The position numbers and the translations under genes are program-made. The notes beneath the pieces were generated by a model that saw only the letters and a list, made by a program, of their open reading frames with translations, was not told the DNA's origin and did not search any database. Positions 10,820 to 21,132 of a stretch of 64,000 bases of DNA are shown here, piece after piece. How positions within the stretch are numbered: the stretch's first letter is position 1; each line of letters opens with the position of its first letter. Source of the stretch: Polytrichum commune (taxonomy: Eukaryota > Streptophyta > Polytrichopsida > Polytrichales > Polytrichaceae); assembly GCA_950295325.1 (NCBI GenBank), contig OX485804.1:26598001-26662000 (forward strand). Direction: 5' to 3'.

Positions 10820-12240
10820 GGCACCTGTCATACTTACCTTCAAGAGTTTGTAAAATCAAAATTACAAATGAAATGATGTTCCAATGGGATTTTAAAGAAA
10901 ATAAAGAAGAAGTAGAAGAAGAAGAACGCCAGTGCAGTACATTAAGAAGTGGCTCACTGTGGGGTTCCTTTATATACTACTCTACTAGGGCACGACTTAA
11001 ATGTGCGCGTGGTCTTGTCTATGCAGCAGGCTGTGGATCCCTCAAAAACTTACAATGTCTACCAGTTAACTTACCTACGGCTAGCCGTGACATGGTGACA
11101 GAATATGTAGTTTGCAGAGGGCCCGCAATGGTTGCGTAAGTTGTCTACCTAGTACTTCTGTGGGGGTATTGACCTAGAGGAATTGATGATGTATTGCATT
11201 GGGTCACGCATACTTACATGTGTCCTGACTCATGTATTGGCTCTGGTTGTGCGAGAGTTTAAGGTTAAGTTAGGTGGTAAGGAAAAGCCTCTTGTGAGCT
11301 CGAAGCAAGGAGCCCAGTAAGGAGCCTCTTACTGTGTCATGGGTCACGCGTGCATACATGTGTCATGAATCATGAATTGGCTCTCGTTGTGCAAGAGTTT
11401 AAGGTTAAATTAGGTGGTAAGGAAAGGCCTCTTGAGAGCTTGAAGAAAGGAGCCCAGTAAGCTTTGGAGTGCACACTTGTTCACTCAAGTCCGCTTTTAC
11501 ACTTGGGATTTCAGCTTGCGAGCTTCACCTTCTTACCACGTGGAATGACTTTATCACAAGCTCTTGGTTGCAATCTTGAGCCACCTCGTCATGGAGGTCA
11601 CTGAGGAATGTAAAGAGTTCGTGTTCTTGTTTCGTGGGCCCCAAGCTTAAGGATGGGTTTACAAGAATACTTTGGCTGGTCATCACAACAAATTTTCTCC
11701 TTTTGTTTAGTACCATTCCCCTTTTGATATCTCACTTTGATACCTCAATAATTCAAGCGATAGATGAGAGCTTGTCAAATCCAAGCATCAAATTACTCCC
11801 CAAAATTGTATCTTCAAGCTCTACTGTGAAGGGAGCCTAATAAGTGAGTGAGTGATGGTAGCCAGGCTAGTGGTGATAGAAGGAATAATCATTTGGTGAA
11901 GCATCAGAGCTTTCCGACATCCTGTTGCATTAAGCTTAGTTATATACTTATTATTCAAGTTTGTCCTTTCCCCCAAGACTAGTACTCCATTCTGCCTTGC
12001 AGAGTGCGGAGCTCAATTTTCGTGGCAGCTTCAAAGGAACACTTAAACAAGTATTGTTTCATATATATATAATAGTCGCCTGTAGATTTTCTGTGACTGG
12101 GAATTATTACCTCCACTCCCGGACAGTAGCTACTTACTCCCGGCCTGCAGACGCAGACAAAGGCAGGCCCGGTGGTTGGAGAGGGAAAGAATTGAACTCT
12201 TATTGTTGTATAGAATATATTATGGCTAATGCATGAACTT
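10820..12240. other. intergenic, local duplication only
   Basis: Apart from the 140-bp duplication at 11201-11465, no classified element or gene is seen. Small frames on either strand (such as 10873-11139 and 11961-12236) have no recognisable domain. Confidence 0.5.
11201..11465. repeat. 140-bp direct tandem duplication
   Basis: Two adjacent copies start at GGGTCACGC (11201 and 11341). Each runs through a TTGGCTCT..TTGTGC..AGAGTTTAAGGTTAA core to GGAGCCCAGTAAG. Divergence is modest, about one base in ten. Confidence 0.85.
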
Positions 12241-12264
12241 GGCCTACATTCAAGTAGTCTTGAA

Positions 12265-12910
12265 GAATTTCCAGCCAAATATTGGCTGCAGTTTACAACA
12301 GCATCTGCTGGTCATTTCAGGGTTCGTCATGAGCGCCAGCATGTTTGAGTGTTTTGACAAGGATTCACTTCCCATCATTTCTTCCACTTCGTGCATTTTA
12401 GTATCTGTTTTGGAGCTATCTTAGATCATCAGGACGAGGAGTGATCACCCTCTGTCTCAAAGGAATTCTCCACGTGGTTCAAGCAGCAGATAACGAAGAG
12501 AGCAGTCTGGACTTCGATTGTGGTCCATGGCCTCCGAGGCGACTTGCAAAAATCACAAGTTAGCCAAGGTTAGGGTAGTCTGCAGGAAGTTTTGAAGTTA
12601 CAGCCGAGTATTGGCTGCAGTTTACATGAGCATCTGCTGGTCATTTCAGGGTTCATCACGAGCAGTACAACGCAGAGTGTTTTGAGAGGGATTTGGTAGT
12701 GGAGGGATAAGTGCAAATTTCCCATTTCTACTACTTTCTGTGATCTCAGATCTTCATCAGGGCAAATTGGAGTGACAATGCCCAGTGACCACTGTCTGGT
12801 CCGAACTTACCACCACGTGTTCCAAGCAGGACATATGAAGACAGCTGCCTGGATCTAGATTGTGTTCCATGGCCACCGAGTAGTCAAGGTTAGAGTAGGT
12901 TATGGTTGGA
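12265..12910. repeat. 329-bp tandem duplication upstream of the LysM kinase
   Basis: ATTGGCTGCAGTTTAC recurs at 12281 and 12610, each time followed by CATCTGCTGGTCATTTCAGGGTTC and later GTGGTCCATGGCC or GTGTTCCATGGCC. The copies are diverged. They lie roughly 0.45-1.1 kb upstream of the kinase start codon, in the likely promoter region. Confidence 0.8.
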
Positions 12911-13340
12911 GGCACCCAGTACTTCACATTCTTCTGAGCATGCGATTGATATGAGTAAGAAGATTTGGCAATTGTTACAACTCCCGCAAAGTCTTTAGGT
13001 TTGGAAGGACTCTGGATTTGTGGTTCGGAGGAGGCAGGTCTAGCATTAGGGAGGAAGACTTGCAGATATTACAGTAGCCAAGGTTAGGGTAGTTTCAGGA
13101 AGCAGGATGGTTGCAGACAGGCATCCAGAAGTACTTCACATTCTTCTGAGCATGCGAGTGATGTGAGTAAGAAGATTGGCAATGGTTACAACTCCTACAA
13201 AGCCCTTAGGTTTGGAGGGACTGTGGATTTGTGGTTCGGAGGAGTCAGGACTAGCGGCAGAGAGGAAGGCTTGGGGCTAGGACACAGAACTACCAATTTC
13301 TACAAAAGGGGTAGAGATTTTCGGCAGGTAGGAGGGGGAT
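12905..13340. repeat. 212-bp tandem duplication just upstream of the LysM kinase
   Basis: The ACTTCACATTCTTCTGAGCATGCGA block starts at 12921 and again at 13133. Each copy continues through TTACAACTCC..CAAAG..TTAGGTTTGGA and GGATTTGTGGTTCGGAGGAG. The second copy ends within about 50 bp of the start codon, so it probably forms part of the 5' leader or core promoter. Confidence 0.85.
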
Positions 13341-13359
13341 TTAAATTACTTACAAGCAG

Positions 13360-16300
13360 ATGGTATTGGATATGGAGCCATGGGTATCACGGAAACGTGG
13401 GCCATTCAAAGGAGGAATCACATTTCTTGGTGTCCTCTTGGTGCAATGGGTTATCTTCAGCAATCTTCGTTGGGCCGGAGAAGCGGTGTGTTTGCCGCAG
13501 GATGGGTGCAGCATGGCACTAGCGGACTACATAGTCCTGCAGGGGGAAACTTTGGACAGTGTAGGCAATTATTTTCAAACTACTTCAGACCAGATTGTGG
13601 CAGCCAACAACAATCTCACCAACAAGAATTACGTACAGGCAGGACAACAGATCTACGTCCCCTTCAAATGTGACTGTACAAATAATCAGCTCCAGCACAA
13701 GTTTTTCTACCAGGTATCTTTGAAATTTGCTCCTCTTGCTTCTTCATTTAAGACTATAATAAACACCTTGCCTTGCCCATTTCTATGGCTGGAGTGTCGA
13801 GGGTTGTAGGAACCAAAACATTACAAGATTCGAGAGCCATTTAGAGGTGATGATGAAGGCTAACTTGTCTATGGAAATTTTAATGTTTTTGTTTTTGCAG
13901 GTTTCAGGTGCGGATACTGTCAATAACATAACCTCTGTAGTTTACCAAAACCTTACCACAGCATCTGCAATCCTCGAGGCAAGTTCGTTGTCGAATGCGA
14001 ACTCCATAACTACTGGATCATACTTGCAGATCCCTATAAACTGCTCTTGCGGTGACCCAACTGTAAGCTCCGACTATGGTTTGTTCCTGACCTACGTGGT
14101 GGCTGCTGGCAAAGCTGGCAATGTGAGTGGCATTGCTTCTGACTACAACACGACGCAAGAGTTACTGAAACAGTACAATCCGAACGTTGTGTGGGATAAC
14201 TCACAGCCAAATCAAATTGCCTTCATTCCAGTGACAGGTATCCAGATATCCACCAAGCATATTTTAGGGCTCAAATTATACTGGCGATACTTATCAATGC
14301 TTCTTCATTGTTGCTTGAAGCCTAAGCACTGAAAAATGTGGTCCTGACAATGGTGAGTTGTGGTATTTGGAGGGTGCAGATAAACTCAACGTATATCCGC
14401 CGTACTCTGGGTCAGTTTCATCTCTATCATATCTGCAGCCAGTTCTGTCTCATTTGTTGCCTTTCCTTGAATGTTGAATTCTGTACAGAAATTCTTGCAG
14501 TCATATGATTTTTATTTATTTTTCAGTATGATCTCATTTTGGTTACTTTTTATCGTTATATATATATATATATATCCGTAGTTTGATGAAGGATCTTTTT
14601 TTTTTTTTTTTTTTTCTGTCTCCCTTTGTGCAGAAACTCAGGTGGCTATACTCTCCGTTTACTCATCACCACTAATTCTACCCTGCTGCTTGATGACTTT
14701 TCTTAATCTCTGGACAAGCTTCATGTTGCTGATTGATCACATGGGATTAAAAATGCCACAGCGAACTTGTATCCTTCATCATTTATTTGCAAAACGTCAT
14801 GCCTTTGCAAGAGATGTTAATAGGTCTTTTGGATTCGATATGTTTTCTTCACGTTGTCTATGATGTTGCACTCAGCACAGATTCTCACTTTTAGGTTACT
14901 ACATTCTGAAAAATGTGGACACGCCTCATAATGTACATAGGATCGAGAAGCATCTGGAAGCATCTGACTTGCTTCAATTGTTTGGAACATTAGGTCACTC
15001 TGGGAGCAGTGTGAGCATCGGTGTAATTGTGGGTGGAGCAGTTGGAGGAGCTGTTGTTTTGTTTGGTATTGTCGGCCTTGTTCTTTATTACATCTACGTC
15101 TACGCACCGAAACGACGGAGTAAAAAAAGGAAGCTGTCAGATCATCTTGGGTTCGGTGGAGCCAGGCGCCCTACTAATGACCAGCTTCTAAAATGTTAGT
15201 ACTACTACACGAAGAATGGTGTCAAGGTTCTGTTAATTAGAGGATGGTGCTGTTTCTGTATCTATTGCTAAATTGCTTTCTGTCTATCACAATTCCCACA
15301 CGCCATAGGGTTGAAAGGTTCTTTGTGTGGATTTTATTATTACAGCAATGTCATCCGGGACAAGCTCAAATCCAGGCAGTGCTTCATTTACACCGGAAGA
15401 TTACAAAGTAGACAAGTCGGTAGAATTTACGTATGAAGAGCTGGCAAATTGCACCGACAACTTCAGTGTGGGTCACAAGATTGGTGAAGGAGGCTTTGCA
15501 ACAGTTTACTATGGAGAAATACGGGGCCAGGTCTCTCTCTCTCTCTCTAACCCTCCGTTTAAATAGATTTGTGTTGATTTGTACTTGTCATAAGGATATG
15601 TTGTGTTTTCCTTGTTCTTCTCCCTCCTTTCTCTTAAACAATCTGTGAATGTTTCAATATTCGTTTGAATATACATGTAGTGATTGGTAGTTGTCACATT
15701 GGCAAAAAGAAAAAAGAAAGGGAGAGAAAGACGACTCCAATGTTGCCACCAGTGTGAATTAAGGTGTTGCTTCATTCTTGAATTGGTCTGAGTCTAAATG
15801 TAATCCCGAAATGGGCATCACGAAAATTAGAGGGCCCTGAAGACTACTGCCTCCTTTTGAAGGTGAACACCTTGAATGGGCACAGACAAGCCAACCGGCA
15901 TCTATCTCCCCCAAGGGCAAGCCCCAAGGTTCCCACATGGTTGATTGAAAATATCCGATTCACCTAGATAATCCCCACTATGATTGGGTGGACCATAGGT
16001 GCACCGGAAATCAAGTGCTAGGAAGGTCACTCATTTGAGTACTATTCCGGCCTTAGGCAGCTTAACCTTGGAGTTCCCATGGGATCCAGGTTAAGGCCTT
16101 GGGTTTAAGCCACGTCACAATGGATGTGCACATGTGTAAGTCTCTTTGCTTTTGTAGGGCGGTTTCTGCAAGGGGATGGTCCTTATTTGCTCTTCAACAT
16201 TCTGGAGTGATTCAATACTAATTTGGATAGACTTGGAGTGATTGTTGACCTTGAGGTGCACAATCAACTCACCTGAGTCTTTCCTGGATTGTGAACAGAG

Positions 16301-19300
16301 ACTCGCCATCAAGAGGATGAATCTGCAAGCATCAAAGGAATTCATGGCTGAGCTTAAAATACTGACGCATGTCCATCACACCAATCTGGTACCTTACAGC
16401 TTCTTACCCCTCATTACCCATCCTTGACATCCTAAGAAAACTATGCTGGTGAAATGCTGTATTTAAACGGTTCTCTGATTAAATTGACTCGTTTCAGGTG
16501 CAACTGATTGGATACTGTACTACAGACTACTTCTTTCTTGTCTACGAGTTTGTGGAGAATGGAACACTGGAACAGCATTTGCACTCCTCCAAAGGTACAT
16601 TACACCTACTCTACTTCTGCCTCCAGGACAAGATCTGTGACGCCTTAAAGTATATCTCATAAGATGTGAAAACTCTCCACTGCCCATTGATACTTCATTT
16701 TAAAAGGTGAATCAGTGGGAATTACGTATCCAAGAAGTTTCTGTTGATGTTTCTGCTAGAATAGTGTAGCATGGCCAATATGTTAGCTTCACAAGCGTTA
16801 AGCAAATCCCAAGGTTTCTCTTGGAGTGCACAGCTACAATAATTAGAGGATACGATTTCCATTCTCAAAATGGCAATGTCTTCTGTGTGTCACTCAGGAT
16901 TGTCGCTTGACTTTCACCTAATTTTTTCCTGGAGGGTGAAGAAAACATAGGACTCAGATTTCTACTTCACTGTTTCCTCAAGAATTGGACAGACAGATGA
17001 TTACAGACAAGACTGGGAGGAAGTAGGATTCACGCAGACAGAGAAGTAGGACAAGCATGTTAGGGTTCTAGTTTTCTTCCATAGATAGGTAATGTGGCCC
17101 TGTTGAGAATACTTCCATCCTGTTAGCAATTGAAAATTCTGCAGAATGTCATTTCAAGTTTCAGAATCGGACTTAAAATGCAAAAGTTGTAGGAGGTCCA
17201 AGTGAAGATTCTCTTTTCACTAGGTGATCACACAGGCCCTCCCAATTGTGTTCACTATTAAACCTAGAATGGTGTGTATATTTGAGCACATAGTCCAATC
17301 TTGTCATAACACATGTCTTTCTGGTGTCCATTCTTGACTAAAAACCTTGCCATAGGTCTTCAATTAAGAAGAGTGAGCACATAAAGCCCACGTAGCCTAT
17401 TGATATAGTGGAAGCCACTTATCAGGCATATTCCACTTGGTCCACTAAGGTATGTTGGTGTTATTCGGTTTGTTTTTCAGGTTTTCCAACTTTTACCGAT
17501 TAATCTACACAACGAAGCTTGTGTTGCGTTAGCAAATGTATGATGAAGCATCAACAAAAATTGGATTGAAAATCGGACTTTCCCTTGATGTAGTTATGGG
17601 TATTGGAAGTGCATGTTTGTTGATTTCTTAACTAATATACATAGGTCCTCCTAGTTGTGTTCACTGTCGAGTGTGAAGTAATACATAGAATTCGAAGACG
17701 TAGTCCAATCTATTTACACATGTGTCTTCATGGCGTTTGTTCTTTGATCCTCACCTAACCACACACAATTCAAACATAGGTGTCTGATTAAGAAGAACAA
17801 CCAAATAACACCCACATACATCACAAAACTTTGCGTTTTTGTATACTGGTACGCTTCAAACACCCTAAACCCTAAACTCCAAGCTCAACTGGATCATAGG
17901 CAATCATAGTTCCTTACATTGTAATCATCCTAAGGTTTCTGTATCAAAATACTTGGTGCAGGTTTGGCTCCTCTCTCATGGCCATCTAGGGTCCAAATAG
18001 CCTTGGACGCTGCAAGGGGTTTGGAATACATCCACGAGCACACGAAGCCAACGTATATCCACCGGGACATCAAGCCCGCCAACATCCTGATTGATAAACA
18101 GCTACATGCGAAGGTATACATCCATAATCTATTAAAAAAAAATTGTGTTTCTGATTTGCCATCGTTGGCCAGGCTTGACACTGTAATATCGATCGAATTC
18201 CATGTAGTTGTAACCGTTTTGACGTTTCCACCATTGCAATTGTCTTGTGAAGGTGGCAGACTTTGGGCTGACGAAACTCACCGACTCTCAAGGAAATGGA
18301 CAATCAACCTCTTTGCCAACAAGAGTGGTTGGTACCTGGGGTTACATGCCACCCGAGTGAGTGATTCTATGCCCTAATTTAGTGGACACAAGTGGCCTGC
18401 ATTTTGGCCGCGGTTGGATGGTGTATAAGGATGTGGAGTTGGTGGAATGTTTGCTAAGATATTGTGATTCGCCAAAGTTGGTGCTCTTCTTAAACCGTTT
18501 TCACATCCTTCTTGTGTGCCACTGTGACTGGCCAAGGGGGTGCTATTTTGTACTTCTGCTACACCAAGCGAAAGATAAGTGGCTTTTAACTGTGGCTTAC
18601 TTAATGCACATCACACTCACTTGTCGTCACTTTTAAGGATGAAAAATAGGCATCGCTTTGAGGTTGGCGTTACTTTGAGGTTGATATACCTCCGGAAGAT
18701 GGCTTGTGTGAGGAGGTTTGTAGGCCTCCTTATGAAGAATGTAGGTAATGGATGTGAGGAGCCATGGGATGAGCTATACTAGGTGCCCAACCTATCTCGC
18801 TTGTGAGGTAGGTATTGAGTGCCTATGATAGCTGATGGCAAGGTGACACATACTGGACGTAGTGGTTAGGCCATGGCAAGATGACCAATTATAGGTGATA
18901 AAGTGCCGGAATAGTACTCGGGTGGGCCGTGTCACTGAGGCGCAGATTAGGGAGCCGGGCCTGTGGCCGGCTCCCACAATCTGAGCCATTCACTTCTAAA
19001 CATTCATCCAACGGTTGAAAATATCCTAGGTGGCGGGCGCCCATGGTCGGGCACAGGTCCCAAACGCGGGCGGGCATGCAAGGTCCGGCACGGGTCCCGG
19101 AACGTAGCTCCCCATTAACTGCGGTCCAAATTAATTGATGTCCAAATTAATTGATGTCCAAATTAATTGATGTCAAGTGAGGAGAGGGCCTTAGAATTTA
19201 TTGATGTCCAAATTAATTAATGTCAAGTGAGGAGAGGGCATTAGAATTAATTTGGACATCAATTAATTTGGACCACAATTAATGGGGAGCTGCGTTCCGG

Positions 19301-21132
19301 GACCCGTGCCGGACCTTGCATGCCCGCCCGCGTTTGGGACCCGTGCCCGACCATGGGCGCCCGCCACCTAGGATATTTCAACTGTTGGATGAATGTTTAG
19401 AAGTGAACAGCTCAGATTGTGGGAGCCGGCCACAGGTCCGGCTCCCTAATCTGCGCCTCAGTGACGCGGTCGGGTGGGTGACCTTCTTTAGCACTTGATT
19501 TCCGGTGCACCCTAGGTTACCACCTATGGGCCACCCAATTATAGTCATGGTATCCAGGTGAACGAGATACTTTCAACCAACCATGTGGGAACCTAGAAGC
19601 TTGCCCTTGGGGGAGATAGGTGGGGGCCAACATGTCCGCGCCCATTCAAGGTGCTCACCTTTGAAAGCATGAGGCAATAGTCTTCGAGGGGCCCTCTAAT
19701 TCTCGTGATGCCCGTTTCAGGATAACATGCAAACTTAGACCAACTTGAAGATGAAGCAACACTATAATTCACACGGGTGGCAACAGCGAAGTGATCTCTC
19801 TCCACAATGGCAATGCCCTTGCATTTGTGTTAAGGGCATTTGCCCTTTTTTTTTCTCTCATTGGATGCTACTACGAATTTTGTGGATTGCTCCAACGAAA
19901 TGAAGATGATTTTAAAGTTTGGGAAGCCAAAAGGCTTATGGGACTGAAAGCACATCAAACATGGTGACAAAGAGACGAATTCCTTAGAGTAACGGAGTGC
20001 AGTGGTGTCTGTGAGAGAGAGGCTTGATCATTCAATTGGCAGAAAGAGTTGAGATTGCCTACTACATTTTGAAATAGGGGAAGGAAACCCATCTATAATA
20101 TAGTCGTAGAGGGGACACTCCATCACAAAATGTGCCTCAATTTCAATTCCAATGCTCGTGTGACTGAATTAATCCTGGGGCTTTAACTTCAGGTATGCAC
20201 GGTTCGGAGATGTGTCCCCGATGGTGGATGTGTACTCGTTTGGGGTAGTTCTGTTTGAGCTTGTGTCCGGGAAGCCAGCCATTGTGCAAGGATTCTCCAG
20301 CGAGGATTTGGGCTCTTCCATGACAACAAATAATTTCACCACTCATCAGAAAGGGGAGCCGAAAGCTTTGGTCGCCATCGTACGTGTTGCATGCACCCTC
20401 TTGACTCTGATATTCATCACAATCAATGTTTTCAGTTCTAGATGAAGAAATCCATACTCTAGCCGTGTATGTGGAGTCAAAATGTCCCATACGTAGATTT
20501 TGTCTTCCTGGTTGTTGAGCGATCTAGAGGTGGTGTGTTGTTCTCCAGTTTGACCCTGTACTCAAAGAACCAAACGGCAAAGCGAGCCTGCTAAAGCTTG
20601 TTGACCCAGTACTTGAGGACAATTATCCTATTGATTCTGTATGGAAGGTACGTTACTGACCTACCGCATTCAAGAAGTTGTGTACGCAACTAGTTATGCA
20701 AATTGTTTGTTCAAGATCAAGGTGCACTGATGCCTGGCCAGTGTTACAGTGCCCAGTTTGAAGCGGCATTCCAATCTTTTGCTAAAAAGAAATTTAATTT
20801 CTGAACAGACATGAAAGAATCCCCTACGTATAATAAAAGTTGTTCCTAAATAAAATTTCTTTCTCAGCTGAGGTGTGGATGCACTGAATCCGTAGTGCCT
20901 TGTGCATAAGTCCTTGTCCGTTATGACTTCTTCACCAACAGAAAAGTTTGTGCGTCGGGTGTTTTTTTGTGTGCAGATGGTAAAATTGGCAGGAGATTGT
21001 ACAAATGAAAACCCAAGGGAGAGACCAACCATGCGGAAGGCAGTGGTGTCACTCATGACACTGTCCTCATCAACGCAAGAGTGGGAGGTCAGCTCTTTAG
21101 CTCCAGATGGTGGCATTTTGCCAGGAAGATGA
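13360..21132 (+). CDS. LysM receptor-like kinase, CERK1/NFR1 type
   Basis: A predicted plasma-membrane receptor for chitin-type glycans. The thirteen exons I place, all keeping frame, are 13360-13713, 13901-14237, 14380-14410, 14634-14641, 14994-15194, 15346-15530, 16299-16388, 16498-16594, 17962-18113, 18253-18356, 20193-20379, 20549-20647 and 20977-21132, giving 666 residues. In order these hold a hydrophobic signal segment, three LysM units separated by CDC and CSC cysteine pairs, one transmembrane helix (residues about 255-280) followed by a basic stop-transfer stretch, and a full kinase. The kinase has the [11 protein letters not shown] loop, AIK lysine, [11 protein letters not shown] and MPPE motifs, so it should be catalytically active. 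MPPEYARFGD carries the YAR motif associated with symbiotic function in OsCERK1. The C-terminus, PGR, resembles the SGR end of CERK1. The 8-nt fourth exon is unusual. ATG 13360 is the first in-frame start; 13372 is possible. Introns 6, 8 and 10 hold SINEs and MITEs. Confidence 0.9.
15703..16113 (-). mobile_element. SINE with 5S rRNA-like head, copy 1
   Basis: It lies in intron 6 of the LysM kinase, antisense to the gene. On the minus strand the first ~110 nt resemble 5S rRNA: GGATCCCATGGGAACTCC, then AGGTTAAGCTGCCTAAGG, then GGAATAGTACT and GTGACCTTCC. These cover the internal control region of a 5S gene. About 300 nt of unrelated body follows, ending in a pyrimidine-rich tail. It is flanked by a 10-bp target duplication with one mismatch (GTCACATTGG at 15693-15702, GTCACAATGG at 16114-16123), as expected of retroposition. 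Confidence 0.75.
17160..17435 (-). mobile_element. MITE, TATGTGGGTG-related, truncated minus copy
   Basis: In intron 8 of the LysM kinase. It shares with 34260-34690 and 51043-51409 the blocks CCCAATTGTGTTCACTATT, GAGCACATAGTCCAATCT, ACATGTCTTTCTGGTGTCCATTC and TCAATTAAGAAGA. The ends are eroded. Confidence 0.55.
17446..17821 (-). mobile_element. MITE, TATGTGGGTG family, well-preserved copy
   Basis: In intron 8 of the LysM kinase. About 375 bp with terminal inverted repeats: GGTATGTTGGTGTTATTCGG on the left, and on the right the inverse of GTATGTGGGTGTTATTTGG. The blocks match 44192-44571 along the whole length. There is no coding capacity. The flanking bases do not give a clear target duplication. 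Confidence 0.75.
18880..19830 (+). mobile_element. SINE with 5S rRNA-like head, copy 2, split by a MITE
   Basis: In intron 10 of the LysM kinase. The 5S-like stretch GTGCCGGAATAGTACTCGGGTGGG stops at 18926 and resumes at 19470 with TCGGGTGGGTGACCTTC, interrupted by a 543-bp MITE. From 19479 to about 19825 the body matches copies 1 and 3. The first half of the head is more diverged than in copy 3, so the left limit is approximate. Confidence 0.7.
18927..19469. mobile_element. Mutator-like MITE with ~190-bp inverted repeats
   Basis: The 543-bp element has near-perfect long terminal inverted repeats beginning CCGYGTCACTGAGGCGCAGA. These continue through GGGAGCCGG..CCGGCTCCC, the GGCGGGCGCCCATGG block and CGCGGGCGGGCATGCAAGG. 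The 9-bp duplication TCGGGTGGG (18918-18926 and 19470-19478) is perfect. Long inverted repeats with a 9-bp target duplication are typical of Mutator-like elements. The centre is a small cluster of repeats of TCCAAATTAATTGATG. It carries no transposase. The arms are GC-rich in an AT-rich setting. Confidence 0.9.

Noticed and set aside
15703-16113. A genuine 5S rRNA gene or 5S pseudogene on its own
   Set aside because: The first ~30 nt of 5S rRNA are poorly kept, and the same 300-nt non-5S body follows in every copy, ending at a target duplication. It is a mobile family rather than single 5S pseudogenes.
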